A stretch of DNA of 64,000 nt. It comes from an uncultured bacterium. Lineage in GTDB: Bacteria; Bacteroidota; Rhodothermia; Rhodothermales; UBA10348. Positions 55,111 through 64,000 of this stretch are shown in pieces. Every line of letters starts with the position of its first letter. The first letter of the stretch is position 1. The stretch lies in assembly GCA_938018055.1 (NCBI GenBank), contig CALIKL010000011.1, forward strand, positions 53,810-117,809. The letters are read 5' to 3'. The notes beneath the pieces were generated by a model. It was not told the origin of the DNA, made no database searches, and was given only the letters and a program-made list of their open reading frames with translations. A program made the translations under genes and the position numbers.

Positions 55111-55859
55111 TAATCGGGTACCCCGGGAAGCTCTTCGTAAATCAGGTCCCGCGCCAACCGGTTGGCATCTTCCAACCCTTCAAATGTGCCGGCGTCACCC
55201 CACCAGCTGGAAAGCACCCCATGGGAGAGCGTCCCTTGCTTCGCATATTCATTACTCACATCTGAAATCTCCAGTTCGCCCCGTTGGGATGGCGAGAGGG
55301 AGCGAATGAAATCAAAAACGGTGGCGTCGTAAAAATAGATTCCGATAACAGAGTAGGACGAGGGGGGATCAGCAGGCTTCTCGATGACTCGAATAATGCG
55401 CTCTCCCTCGAATTCCGGGACGCCGTAGCGCTCCGGATCGTGCACTTCCTTGAGAAGAACACGCGCGCCACCATGCTGTGCCGCCTGGGCTTTGAAGGCG
55501 GCAACTTCGTCCGTGAGGTCCTCGCCGAGCACATTATCACCGAGGACGACCACGAAGGGTTCGCCTCCGACAAAGGATTCACAGAGCCCCAAAGCTTGTG
55601 CAATCCCGCCCGGCTCATCCTGCACCCGGTAGGTCAGGTCGACTCCAAGTCGGGAGCCGCTTCCAAGCAGGTTGACGACGTCGCCCATGTGCTCCGGGCT
55701 TGTTACCAGCCCAATATCCGTAACCCCGGCCCTGCGAAGACGCAAAAGCGGGTGATAGATCATCGGGTATCGGCCAACCGGCAGTAAATGCTTGTTGGTC
55801 ACTCGAGTCAATGGATAGAGACGGCTACCGGTGCCACCGGCGAGTACAACTCCTTTCAT
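55110..55859 (-). CDS. rmlA: Glucose-1-phosphate thymidylyltransferase (short form)
   Basis: Makes dTDP-glucose from dTTP and glucose 1-phosphate. The N-terminal VVLAGGTGSRLYPLT is the nucleotide site, and KHLLPVGRYPMIYHPL, EPGGIAQALGL and VVLGDNVLGEDL match the sugar and metal sites. 249 aa is shorter than the classical RmlA (about 290 aa), lacking the C-terminal segment that forms the allosteric contact. Such short forms are common. It lies 61 bp after rmlB. Confidence 0.9.
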   Translation of the reverse strand: MKGVVLAGGTGSRLYPLTRVTNKHLLPVGRYPMIYHPLLRLRRAGVTDIGLVTSPEHMGDVVNLLGSGSRLGVDLTYRVQDEPGGIAQALGLCESFVGGEPFVVVLGDNVLGEDLTDEVAAFKAQAAQHGGARVLLKEVHDPERYGVPEFEGERIIRVIEKPADPPSSYSVIGIYFYDATVFDFIRSLSPSQRGELEISDVSNEYAKQGTLSHGVLSSWWGDAGTFEGLEDANRLARDLIYEELPGVPD

Positions 55860-55920
55860 GGGGTATGGCTGAGCCTGTCAGATCGTTTGTTGGGCAACAT
55901 AAGACGCCGGAACGCACCGC

Positions 55921-56994
55921 CTAGTTCATTCCGCGAGAACCATACTGCAAATCGTAGTAGTCCCGGTACCCTCCGTCCAGAATGGCATTCATCCAGGCTG
56001 CGTTCTCAAGATACCAAGCAACCGTTCGAGAAAGCCCGGACGCCAGGTCGTGGTTGGGACTCCATCCGAGTTCTTCTTGGACCGGCGAACTGTCGAGCGC
56101 GTACCGGAAGTCATGACCGGGCCGATCGGTTACAAACTGAATGAGCGACCGACGCGTGCCAATCGGCTTGCCTGTAGCTTGGTCCACCGCGTCGAGGAGC
56201 ATTTCGACCAATTCCAGATTGCTGATTTCCTGATCGCCACCGATTAGCCACGTTGAATGGTCTTCTGCACGCCGAAGAACGAGGTCCAGCGCTCTTACGT
56301 GATCTTCCACAAACAGCCAATCGCGGACGTTTTCTCCACGACCATAGACGGGAATGGGGTCTCCGACGACGGCATTGCGAATCACAAGGGGAATCAGCTT
56401 TTCCGGAAATTGAAAGGGGCCGTAATTATTGGAGGTGTTCGTCATGACCCAAGGCAGTCCATAGGTCGTCCCGAATGCACGCACAAGATGATCAGCTGCT
56501 GCTTTCGACGCGGCGTAGGGTGAGCGAGGGGCGTACGGGGTCTGCGCCGTGAAATGGCCGTCCAAACCGAGCGAGCCGAAAACTTCATCCGTCGAAATAT
56601 GATGGAATCGACAGGGGCGATCGGCATTTTTCCAGGCAGCGAGGGCTGCTTGCAGTAGAACCAGGGTACCGTGCACATTGGTTGAGACGAAAGCCGTAGG
56701 ATCCAAAATGCTGCGATCAACATGGGATTCCGCGGCAAAATGAACGACAGCATCGAAACCGTGTGTGTCGAATAGCCGGGAAAGAAGCTGTGCATCGGTG
56801 ACGCTGCCGTGCACAAAAGTATAGTTTGGCGCGTTTTCGATGGCCTTCAGGTTGGCCAGGTTTCCGGCGTACGTCAACGCATCCAGATTGACGAATGTGG
56901 TCTCTGGATAGGATTGGACGACATGCAGCAGGTAATTGGAGCCTATGAACCCTGCGCCGCCGGTGACGAGTACGGATGTCGGGGAAAAGGACAT
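55921..56994 (-). CDS. rmlB: dTDP-glucose 4,6-dehydratase
   Basis: Extended SDR enzyme that converts dTDP-glucose to dTDP-4-keto-6-deoxyglucose with bound NAD. The start VLVTGGAGFIGSNYL is the NAD motif, STDEVFG holds the catalytic Thr-Asp-Glu region, and YAASKAAADHL is the YxxxK site. NNYGPFQFPEKLIPL and RDWLFVEDH also fit. The ORF opens at 57066; ATG 56994 gives 357 aa, the normal size, and starts directly before the NAD motif. It heads the rmlB-rmlA-rmlC-like set. It is divergent from polA across 167 bp. Confidence 0.95.
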   Translation of the reverse strand: MSFSPTSVLVTGGAGFIGSNYLLHVVQSYPETTFVNLDALTYAGNLANLKAIENAPNYTFVHGSVTDAQLLSRLFDTHGFDAVVHFAAESHVDRSILDPTAFVSTNVHGTLVLLQAALAAWKNADRPCRFHHISTDEVFGSLGLDGHFTAQTPYAPRSPYAASKAAADHLVRAFGTTYGLPWVMTNTSNNYGPFQFPEKLIPLVIRNAVVGDPIPVYGRGENVRDWLFVEDHVRALDLVLRRAEDHSTWLIGGDQEISNLELVEMLLDAVDQATGKPIGTRRSLIQFVTDRPGHDFRYALDSSPVQEELGWSPNHDLASGLSRTVAWYLENAAWMNAILDGGYRDYYDLQYGSRGMN

Positions 56995-57161
56995 GAGGAA
57001 GGCCAAACGTGAGATTGAACGGAGTCCGTACGCTGATGCGCAGGAGGTGATTCTCCGAAAGGACAACGCGCAGCGCCTGTCCCGCGAACCGTGTAAGGTC
57101 CAGCTCGTTCAGTGTTCCATCTGACCGATCACTCCGAAGCCGAAGTCACACCATTTCCAAG

Positions 57162-59954
57162 ATGTCTGAAGTTGCTGGCGACGCCAAGAAGAAGACCCTG
57201 TATCTCCTGGATGCGATGGCGCTCGCATACCGCGCCCATTTCATTTTCATCAGCCGGCCGCTGATCAACTCGAAGGGTTTCAACACGAGTGCGACTTACG
57301 GGTTCACATCGGCATTGATCAAACTTATTGAGGATCATCGTATCGATCACATGGCTGTGGTATTCGATGTGATGGGAGAGGGAGGCACCTTTCGCGATGA
57401 GATGTACGACGAGTATAAAGCGCATCGCGATCCACCCCCAGAGGAACTGCTCGCAAACTTGCCGTTCATCAAGCAGGTGGTCGAGGCCATGGATATTCCG
57501 GTTGTTGAGGTGGAGGGTGTCGAAGCAGATGACGTCATTGGAACCCTGGCTAAGCAGGTGGCCGGTGAAGGCGTTGATGCGGTCATCGTGTCGCCCGACA
57601 AGGACTTCATGCAGCTGGTTGAGCCGCATATCACGCAATTTAGACCAGCATACCGCGGCGAATCTTTCGATCCCATCACAGAAGACTCGTTCCGAGAGAA
57701 GTATGGGGTGGAGCCCATCCAGTTCATTGACATCCTGGCTTTGATGGGTGACTCGGCCGACAATGTGCCCGGCGTGACGGGAATCGGCGAAAAGACAGCG
57801 ATGAAACTGATCGCTGAATATGGTTCTGTCGAGAAGTTGATCGAGCACGCCGACGACCTGAAGGGGAAGCGAGCGCGCGAGGGCATGCAGAATGAGGCCG
57901 ACATGGCCATCCTTTCCAAAAAGCTGGTGACCATCAAGACCGATGTCCCACTGAATCTTGGGTGGGATGATTTTCTGTGCAAGGCACCCGATCTGCAGCA
58001 GATCCGCAAGCTGTTCGACAATCTGGAATTCAACCGGCTCTACGAGCGCGTCAGTCGCATCCTCTCGCCAAAGAAGGCGAACACCGCTGCGGCCACGGAG
58101 GAACAGGAGGAGCCTGGTGAGCAGGGGGGACTCTTTGATGACGGAGGACTGCGCAGTTTGGACGCCGACCGATCCGATTACAGGTTGATCACGAGTATGG
58201 AAGAGGTGCGCGAGACGGTCGCATCGATGTCTGGGTGCTTTCCACTGTCATTCGATACAGAGACCACCTCTACCGATCCCATGATCGCCTCTCTGGTTGG
58301 GATTGCATTGGCGGTCGAGACGAACAAGGCGGTCTACATTCCGACTCCTCTGCCCGACGGGGCTAGTACGGATGACGTACTCGATGTAATTCGCCCGTTA
58401 CTGGAAGCCGACGTTGAAAAGGTCGGGCAAAACGTGAAGTACGATTGGTTGGTGCTTGCACGCCATGGGGTTCAGGTGGCTGGGCCATTTTTCGACACCA
58501 TGGTGGCTCATTATTTGATTACTCCAGAAGAGCCACACGGTCTCGACGCATTGGCGCGTCGCGAGCTGAGTTATCAGACCATTCCCATTTCAACGCTGAT
58601 TGGAAAAGGCAAGGATGCCATTTCAATGCGTGATGTGCCACCTGCGGATACCGCGCCTTACGCTTGTGAGGATGCCGACATCACACTGCAGCTCTCCGAG
58701 GTGCTCCGTCCTCGTCTGGGCCAGTCGGGTGTCGAGGCATTGGCCCATGATCTGGAGTTGCCACTCGTGCCTGTTCTGGCCCGCATGGAGTTGCAAGGCA
58801 TCGAATTGGATGAATCTGTGTTGATGGACTTATCCGAACGTACCACGGAAGATCTGGCACAGCTGGAAGAGCAGATCTATGGCGTAGCCGGGGAGGAGTT
58901 CAACATCGGTTCGCCGGCTCAAATAGGTGTCATCCTGTTTGAAAAGCTTGGATTGCGTGTGGTTGCCAAGACATCTACCGGTAAGCCTTCCACCAAAGAG
59001 AGTGTGTTGTCCGAATTGGCTTCTGAGCATGAATTGCCGGGCATGATTCTGGACTGGCGGGAGCTGGCAAAGCTCAAATCAACCTATATCGACGCGCTGA
59101 GTGGTCTTGTTCATCCTGAAACGCGTCGCATCCATACTTCCTATTCTCAGACGACGGCTGCCACAGGTCGACTGTCGAGCTCTAATCCGAACCTTCAAAA
59201 TATCCCCATTCGAACAGCCCGCGGGCGTGAAATACGTCGCGCATTCGTTGCGCCGAAAGGGCACGTATTGCTGTCAGCTGACTATGCACAAATCGAGCTG
59301 CGCATCTTGGCGTCGTTGGCCGGTGATGAAGCCATGCAACAGGCTTACCGTGATGGGGAAGACATTCATACCTCGACCGCTGCTCGCGTATTCAGCGTGG
59401 ATCCATCCGAAGTCACGCGTGAGCAGCGCAGTAAGGCAAAGGAAGTCAACTACGGCATTCCCTATGGCATATCGTCTTATGGATTATCGAATCGTCTCCG
59501 CTGTGGTGTCTCCGAAGCGCAAGAACTGATTGATACCTACAATCGCAGCTTCCCGGCTGTGGCGTCCTTTCTTGTCGAACAGGTTGAAAAGGCTCGCGAA
59601 ATGGGCTACGCCGAGACCATGTTGGGGCGCCGTCGCTACCTGCCAGACATCCATGCGCGCAATCACAATGTGCGCTCTGCGGCGGAGCGTGTTGCCGTGA
59701 ATATGCCTATACAGGGTACGCAGGCAGACATGATCAAGCGGGCGATGATTGCGATTGATCGCATCTTGCAGGGCGACGATTTTCAGACTCGCATGCTCCT
59801 TCAAGTACACGACGAACTCGTTTTTGAAGTACCGCTGGAAGAGGTCGAGCGGGTGACAGACATGGTGATTCGCGAAATGGCAGAAGCCTTGCCTTTGGCT
59901 ATTCCTGTCGAAGTAACTACCGGTACCGGCGCAAACTGGCTGGAGGCTCACTGA
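57162..59954 (+). CDS. polA: DNA polymerase I
   Basis: Repair and Okazaki-fragment polymerase of 930 aa with all three domains. The 5' nuclease (1-300) has LYLLDAMALAYRAHF, VSPDKDFMQLV and GDSADNVPGVTGIGEKTA. The 3'-5' exonuclease keeps its acids: FDTETTSTD (about 365), NVKYDWLVL and YACEDADITL, so proofreading is probably active. The polymerase domain has LLSADYAQIELR, REQRSKAKEVNYGIPYG and the late LLQVHDELVFEVP. It overlaps the M16 gene start by one nt (TGATG). The 3'-5' motifs are intact, unlike some bacterial PolA. Confidence 0.97.
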   Translation: MSEVAGDAKKKTLYLLDAMALAYRAHFIFISRPLINSKGFNTSATYGFTSALIKLIEDHRIDHMAVVFDVMGEGGTFRDEMYDEYKAHRDPPPEELLANLPFIKQVVEAMDIPVVEVEGVEADDVIGTLAKQVAGEGVDAVIVSPDKDFMQLVEPHITQFRPAYRGESFDPITEDSFREKYGVEPIQFIDILALMGDSADNVPGVTGIGEKTAMKLIAEYGSVEKLIEHADDLKGKRAREGMQNEADMAILSKKLVTIKTDVPLNLGWDDFLCKAPDLQQIRKLFDNLEFNRLYERVSRILSPKKANTAAATEEQEEPGEQGGLFDDGGLRSLDADRSDYRLITSMEEVRETVASMSGCFPLSFDTETTSTDPMIASLVGIALAVETNKAVYIPTPLPDGASTDDVLDVIRPLLEADVEKVGQNVKYDWLVLARHGVQVAGPFFDTMVAHYLITPEEPHGLDALARRELSYQTIPISTLIGKGKDAISMRDVPPADTAPYACEDADITLQLSEVLRPRLGQSGVEALAHDLELPLVPVLARMELQGIELDESVLMDLSERTTEDLAQLEEQIYGVAGEEFNIGSPAQIGVILFEKLGLRVVAKTSTGKPSTKESVLSELASEHELPGMILDWRELAKLKSTYIDALSGLVHPETRRIHTSYSQTTAATGRLSSSNPNLQNIPIRTARGREIRRAFVAPKGHVLLSADYAQIELRILASLAGDEAMQQAYRDGEDIHTSTAARVFSVDPSEVTREQRSKAKEVNYGIPYGISSYGLSNRLRCGVSEAQELIDTYNRSFPAVASFLVEQVEKAREMGYAETMLGRRRYLPDIHARNHNVRSAAERVAVNMPIQGTQADMIKRAMIAIDRILQGDDFQTRMLLQVHDELVFEVPLEEVERVTDMVIREMAEALPLAIPVEVTTGTGANWLEAH

Positions 59955-61288
59955 TGGCAGACACAACCAGGATATTCAATACCGGGGCGCGCTCCTTTCC
60001 AGGATTTTCCTTGATTGAGAGCGACGGCGGTATAGACTGCTATGAAATGGATAGCAACGGATTGCAGGTGTTGCTTTGCCCTCAGGGTGAAGCACGAGTG
60101 GCGACCGTGATGATTACCTATCGAGTTGGTAGTCGGCACGAACGGCAGGGCGAAACTGGTGCGACGCACTTCCTTGAGCACATGATGTTCAAGGGGACAG
60201 AGCGCTTTTCCAAGAAAAGCGGCAAGACCATTTTCAACGTGCTTCAGGCGCAGGGTGCTCGCGTAAATGCAACGACCTGGAATGACCGAACCAATTACTA
60301 CGAATTGCTACCTGAAGGGCATTTGGATTTGGCGTTGGAGATCGAGGCAGACCGGATGCGCAATCTGGCGCTGGACCCCGAGGAAGTGGAGTCTGAACGA
60401 ACGGTCATCCTGAATGAATTTGACCGTGGTGAGAATCAACCCATCCGAAAGCTCTACCACGCGCTGTGGTCTACCGCGTTCGAGGCGCATACGTATCACC
60501 ACCCTACGATCGGATGGCGTCAGGATATCGAAAATATCACGGTGAAGGGCCTGCGAAGCTTTTACGATCGCTTTTACTGGCCTAACAATGCCACGCTGTC
60601 TGTCATCGGAGGGTTCGACCCCGACACCGTGATGGCCTCCATAACAAAACAATTTGGGCCCATCCCACGGGGTGAGGTAGCACCTGAGGCAGGCATTCTG
60701 GAGCCAGAGCAAATCGGAGAGCGCCGCACTACCATCCGCATGCAAGGAGGCATGCCTGCCGTGATCATGGGTTTCAAGTCTCCTGCTGCCACAGACGAAT
60801 CGGTGATTCCGCTACACATGGCGGGAATGCTGTTGGGGAGTGGCCGATCGAGCAGGCTGTATCGTCGCCTGGTAGACGGAGGCATGGCAACCGCGGTGTC
60901 CTCGAGTGCCTCCTCCTTCAAGGATCCAGGACTGTTCACGGTCATGGCCATGTTGACCCCAACAGCGGACCTGGAAGAAGTGGAAACGATCATTGCAGAA
61001 GAACTGGAACGTATCAGGGCATCTGAAGCCACATCTGATGAGCTGGAACGCGCTCTGGCGAAGCTGGAGGCTGAGACCCTGTACGTACGCGACGGATCAT
61101 TCTCGATGGCTTCACAGCTCAATGAAGCGATTGCAGCCGGGGACTGGAAGTTGCTGACCCGATTCCTGGATGCCGCTCGAGCTGTTACGCCGGCTCAGAT
61201 CATGACAGCTGCACAGAAAACGTTTGACGAAGATCGGATGACGGTGGCAGTGTATCGCCCTAAAGAAGTGCTTGTGGAAGCAGGCTGA
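59954..61288 (+). CDS. M16 family zinc peptidase
   Basis: A 444-aa peptidase with the inverted zinc motif HFLEH (about residue 73) and the third ligand Glu region VESERTVILNEFDR. The C-terminal half is the homologous inactive lobe. It has no signal peptide, so it probably acts in the cytoplasm. Family members degrade short peptides or process signal peptides. It is coupled to polA (TGATG) and ends 3 bp before the convergent TlpA-like gene. Confidence 0.92.
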   Translation: MADTTRIFNTGARSFPGFSLIESDGGIDCYEMDSNGLQVLLCPQGEARVATVMITYRVGSRHERQGETGATHFLEHMMFKGTERFSKKSGKTIFNVLQAQGARVNATTWNDRTNYYELLPEGHLDLALEIEADRMRNLALDPEEVESERTVILNEFDRGENQPIRKLYHALWSTAFEAHTYHHPTIGWRQDIENITVKGLRSFYDRFYWPNNATLSVIGGFDPDTVMASITKQFGPIPRGEVAPEAGILEPEQIGERRTTIRMQGGMPAVIMGFKSPAATDESVIPLHMAGMLLGSGRSSRLYRRLVDGGMATAVSSSASSFKDPGLFTVMAMLTPTADLEEVETIIAEELERIRASEATSDELERALAKLEAETLYVRDGSFSMASQLNEAIAAGDWKLLTRFLDAARAVTPAQIMTAAQKTFDEDRMTVAVYRPKEVLVEAG

Positions 61289-61291
61289 GGC

Positions 61292-61879
61292 CTACGAGTT
61301 TTCCAGGCGCGCAACCAGCCGGTCCAGATCCGGCTTGTAGTCGAGCAGGGGAAAAAGTCCTGCATGTCCAGCCAGAACCGAGCCATCTGCGTCGACGACA
61401 AACGTGACTGGAAGGGCATATACACCTCCGAATGCTTCGCCCAGCTCGCCACGGGGATCCATGATCTGCGGGTACTGCATCATGAAGTCTTGCACGAACG
61501 GTCGGACAATGTCGAAGCCCTCTTCATCCATGGACACGCCGATGAACTGAAAGGGGCGATCTTTCCATTCCTCCTGCAGCGCGACGAACTCGGGGATTTC
61601 AACGATGCACGGGCCACACCAGGTTGCCCAGAAGTTGACAACGGATACTTTGCCCTCGAAGTTAGCCACGGTCAAGCGCTCGCCATTCAGTCGCTCGTGA
61701 TCAATGGGCGGCAGCATGTCTACGGTGGGCATATGCCCCATTTCCGGGACGTTGGCAAAGAGCGGCGCATCTGGTTCGCTGCTGCATCCGGCTAACAATA
61801 GTGCGATGGCAAACAAGCCGGAAAGCAGGCCACGCCTGGTGCTTTTCTTCGACGTATTGGGCGTGTTCAGGGGTGCCAT
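61292..61879 (-). CDS. TlpA/ResA-like thioredoxin lipoprotein
   Basis: A 195-aa envelope thioredoxin. The signal ends in a lipobox (IALLLAGCSS) and the mature protein has the thioredoxin motif FWATWCGPCIVEIP (about residue 88). GVSMDEEGFD and ALPVTFVVDADGSV, with a cis-Pro, also fit TlpA/ResA. These proteins reduce disulfides in the periplasm, for example for cytochrome c maturation or repair. It is convergent with the M16 gene and divergent from pepF (200 bp). Confidence 0.9.
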   Translation of the reverse strand: MAPLNTPNTSKKSTRRGLLSGLFAIALLLAGCSSEPDAPLFANVPEMGHMPTVDMLPPIDHERLNGERLTVANFEGKVSVVNFWATWCGPCIVEIPEFVALQEEWKDRPFQFIGVSMDEEGFDIVRPFVQDFMMQYPQIMDPRGELGEAFGGVYALPVTFVVDADGSVLAGHAGLFPLLDYKPDLDRLVARLENS

Positions 61880-62079
61880 GGCGGCTGTTCAGAGAAGGGA
61901 ATACAAGAGTAAAGTACAGGCTCTCACACGAGACTGACCGGGCAGTTCCAAACCATGTAGCAACCGACCATAAAAAAACGTGCGGTGAATGAAGTGGAGG
62001 CGAACCCATTACGCAGTGCGCGAGTAAGTGCGGGCGTTACACGTTTCTTCTCTCGACGTCTTATCGCAATTACAACTCG

Positions 62080-63927
62080 ATGACCCATCTCTTTGATTAC
62101 GAAATCAATCCCAATCTCTCGTGGGCTGCCGTGGATAATGATGGCGCAGGCGCGGAAACGGGAGCTGAAGGGGTAATGTGGGACCTTACCCAGCTGTATC
62201 CGGATGTGGCTGCCCTGGACGCGGACTTGAAGAAAGCCTCAGACGAAGCCGAAGCGTTTTCCGAAGCCTATCGGGATCAGGTAGCAGGGTTGGATGCTGA
62301 AGGTTTGTCGCACGCCATGGGCGCATTGGGGGCATTGCAAGACCGTGTCGGGAAAGCATACACCTACGCCTACTTGGCGTGGTCAACGGATACCGCTGAT
62401 GCCGAGCGTGGAGCCCTTCTTCAGAAAGTGCGTGAGGCCTACACGGGTATCTCTACAACGTTGTTGTTCTTCGATTTGGAGTGGACTAGGGTATCCGACC
62501 AACATGCGGATGAACTGCTGGACGACGAGCGTCTATCGTTTTGCCGGCATTATCTCGAAGTAGCGCGTCTTCAGAAGCCGTATTTGCTCTCCGAACCAGA
62601 GGAGAAGATTCTCATAGAGAAGTCGAATACTGGCCGATCCGCCTGGAATCGTCTGTTCGATGAATCTATTTCCGACATGCGGTTCATGGTAGCAGAGTCC
62701 GCGCTGACACAGCAGCAGGTACTCGCTCGACTGCATGACAAGGATCGCACAACGAGGAAGGAGGCTGCTTCCGCCTTTACAGAAGGACTGCGGGGCAACC
62801 TGCGCACGCTCACATTCATCTTCAATACGATCCTTGCCGATAAGGCGCTGGATGATCGTTTGCGCGGGTATCCATCCTGGATTTCGGCGCGCAACATGTC
62901 CAACGAGGTGGCCAACGAGGATGTGGAAGCTCTGATAGGCGCTGTACAGCATGGATATCCGCATGTTCAGCGTTTTTACTCGATCAAGAAACAACTGCTC
63001 GGCATCGACACGATGACCGAATATGATCGATACGCTCCCATTGGTGAGGCCGATCGGCATATCGAGTGGAAGACCGCCCGAGAAATGGTCCTGTCCTCTT
63101 ACACCGAATTCCATCCGGAAATGGGTGCCATCACGGAGCGTTTCTTTGAGGAGAACTGGATCGATGCTGCGCTTGGCAAGGCCAAACGTGGCGGTGCGTT
63201 CAGTCACGGATGTGTTCCCTCAGCTCATCCGTACATCCTGATGAACTACACGGGCAAGATTCGTGACGTTCAAACCCTGGCGCACGAGTTGGGTCACGGC
63301 GTGCATCAGTACCTCTCTCGCGAGCAGGGCATTTTCCATGCGGATACCCCCCTGACCACAGCTGAAACGGCCTCGGTATTCGGTGAAATGCTGGTCTTTC
63401 AGCGCCTGATGAAGGCGGAGACCGATCCGAAAAACCGATTGGCCATGTTGATGGGCAAAATCGACGATACCATTGCAACGGTGTTTCGCCAGGTATCCAT
63501 GAACCGCTTCGAGGATCGTATCCACACGGAGCGCCGTGCTTCCGGAGAGCTGTCAGCCGAGGCCTTCAGCGCCGCCTGGATGGAGACACAGAAGCCCATG
63601 TTCGGGGACTCCGTCTCGTTGAGCGACAACTATTCCGTTTGGTGGAGCTACATCCCGCACTTCCTGCACACGCCGGGCTACGTCTATGCCTATGCCTTCG
63701 GCGAGCTGCTCGTGCTGGCGCTCTACCAGAAGTACCAGGAGGCGGGTGCTGGCTTTGCCCAACAGTACATTGAACTCCTGCGGAGTGGGGGCAAGGATTG
63801 GCCGCACACGCTGGTTGCTCAGTTGGGAGTGGATCTTCGGGACCCGGCCTTCTGGGCAGGCGGTGTACGGGCGATTGGCGACATGGTGGATCAAACGGAG
63901 GCCCTGGCTGCTGGACTGGATGCTTGA
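62080..63927 (+). CDS. pepF: M3 family oligoendopeptidase (PepF-like)
   Basis: A 615-aa zinc endopeptidase that cuts short peptides in the cytoplasm. The zinc motif is HELGHGVHQYLSRE (about residue 401), with the further Glu in TAETASVFGEM. The N-terminal helical region (WDLTQLYPDVAALDADL) is typical of PepF. No signal peptide is visible. It is a stand-alone gene. The 200 bp upstream, shared with the divergent TlpA-like gene, must hold promoters but show no clear motif. Confidence 0.93.
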   Translation: MTHLFDYEINPNLSWAAVDNDGAGAETGAEGVMWDLTQLYPDVAALDADLKKASDEAEAFSEAYRDQVAGLDAEGLSHAMGALGALQDRVGKAYTYAYLAWSTDTADAERGALLQKVREAYTGISTTLLFFDLEWTRVSDQHADELLDDERLSFCRHYLEVARLQKPYLLSEPEEKILIEKSNTGRSAWNRLFDESISDMRFMVAESALTQQQVLARLHDKDRTTRKEAASAFTEGLRGNLRTLTFIFNTILADKALDDRLRGYPSWISARNMSNEVANEDVEALIGAVQHGYPHVQRFYSIKKQLLGIDTMTEYDRYAPIGEADRHIEWKTAREMVLSSYTEFHPEMGAITERFFEENWIDAALGKAKRGGAFSHGCVPSAHPYILMNYTGKIRDVQTLAHELGHGVHQYLSREQGIFHADTPLTTAETASVFGEMLVFQRLMKAETDPKNRLAMLMGKIDDTIATVFRQVSMNRFEDRIHTERRASGELSAEAFSAAWMETQKPMFGDSVSLSDNYSVWWSYIPHFLHTPGYVYAYAFGELLVLALYQKYQEAGAGFAQQYIELLRSGGKDWPHTLVAQLGVDLRDPAFWAGGVRAIGDMVDQTEALAAGLDA

Positions 63928-63933
63928 TCTGGC

Positions 63934-64000
63934 CTACATGAAGGCGAGCTGTCCAAGAATCCAGGCGCATCCGAGGGCTGCATAAATACCGAGGATGTAA
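63934..64000 (-). CDS. C-terminal end of a probable membrane protein (cut by window edge)
   Basis: On the minus strand an open frame enters at the window edge and ends at TAG 63934-63936, reading YILGIYAALGCAWILGQLAFM. The all-hydrophobic composition suggests a final transmembrane helix. Only 21 codons are visible, so the assignment is tentative. It would be convergent with pepF, 6 bp apart. Confidence 0.4.
   Translation of the reverse strand, partial: YILGIYAALGCAWILGQLAFM

Overview
This is a chromosomal window from a Gram-negative bacterium of the FCB group, most likely Bacteroidota or a relative such as Rhodothermota. The evidence is a BamA/tandem-OmpH/RseP/UppS envelope cluster, a protein joining HU-CCDC81-like and SPOR domains, an ExbB/ExbD pair, hslUV, comM, WbqC, several lipoproteins, many starts without a strong Shine-Dalgarno, and two tRNA promoters that fit the Bacteroidota -33/-7 pattern (TTG-N21-TAnnTTTG-like). 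Base composition looks to be in the mid-50% GC range by eye. Almost everything is housekeeping or envelope biogenesis. I see no rRNA, no CRISPR array, no insertion sequence and no prophage.

Layout. 1-7.7 kb: the start of a divergent secreted protein, then dxr-rseP-uppS-bamA-OmpH-OmpH, closed by a strong terminator. 7.8-12.0 kb: panB, surE and an OsmC-like gene on +, then a truncated GH13 amylase/pullulanase remnant and folD on -. 12.2 kb: tRNA-Gly with its own promoter and terminator. 12.4-26.3 kb: a long minus-strand run read as LD-carboxypeptidase, purN, purH, mreC, dacB, hslV, an NYN-like gene, hslU, then a tightly coupled block (GNAT/FemAB-like, multi-pass membrane protein, MOP flippase, EEP-family lipoprotein). 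26.3-31.3 kb: wbqC-like and PHP lipoprotein genes on +, then sulfatase, a tRNA-Phe/tRNA-Asp unit and nadK on -.

31.4-40.3 kb: comM on +, facing a minus-strand envelope cluster read as a giant TPR protein, outer-membrane barrel, HU/SPOR protein, exbB, exbD. 40.6-48.5 kb: PfkB kinase, an acidic helix-hairpin-helix-like membrane protein, a CxxCH lipoprotein, folB-sixA, a broken nitroreductase-like gene, a class I glutamine amidotransferase, maf and lnt. 48.5-53.9 kb: orphan ParA, penicillin-acylase family hydrolase, NSS transporter and low-molecular-weight tyrosine phosphatase. 53.9-57.0 kb: rmlB-rmlA-rmlC-like and a HAD hydrolase. 57.2-64 kb: polA, M16 peptidase, TlpA-like lipoprotein, oligoendopeptidase F and the tail of a further membrane protein.

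How the genes work together. Envelope supply and assembly dominate: isoprenoid and undecaprenyl synthesis (dxr, uppS), outer-membrane protein folding (bamA, two OmpH), stress proteolysis (rseP), lipoprotein acylation (lnt), wall shape and turnover (mreC, dacB, LD-carboxypeptidase), surface polysaccharide (rml genes, flippase block, WbqC) and an ExbBD-powered envelope cluster. The least explained items are the NYN-like protein between hslV and hslU, which seems to have lost active-site aspartates, and the TPR/barrel/SPOR/ExbBD cluster.
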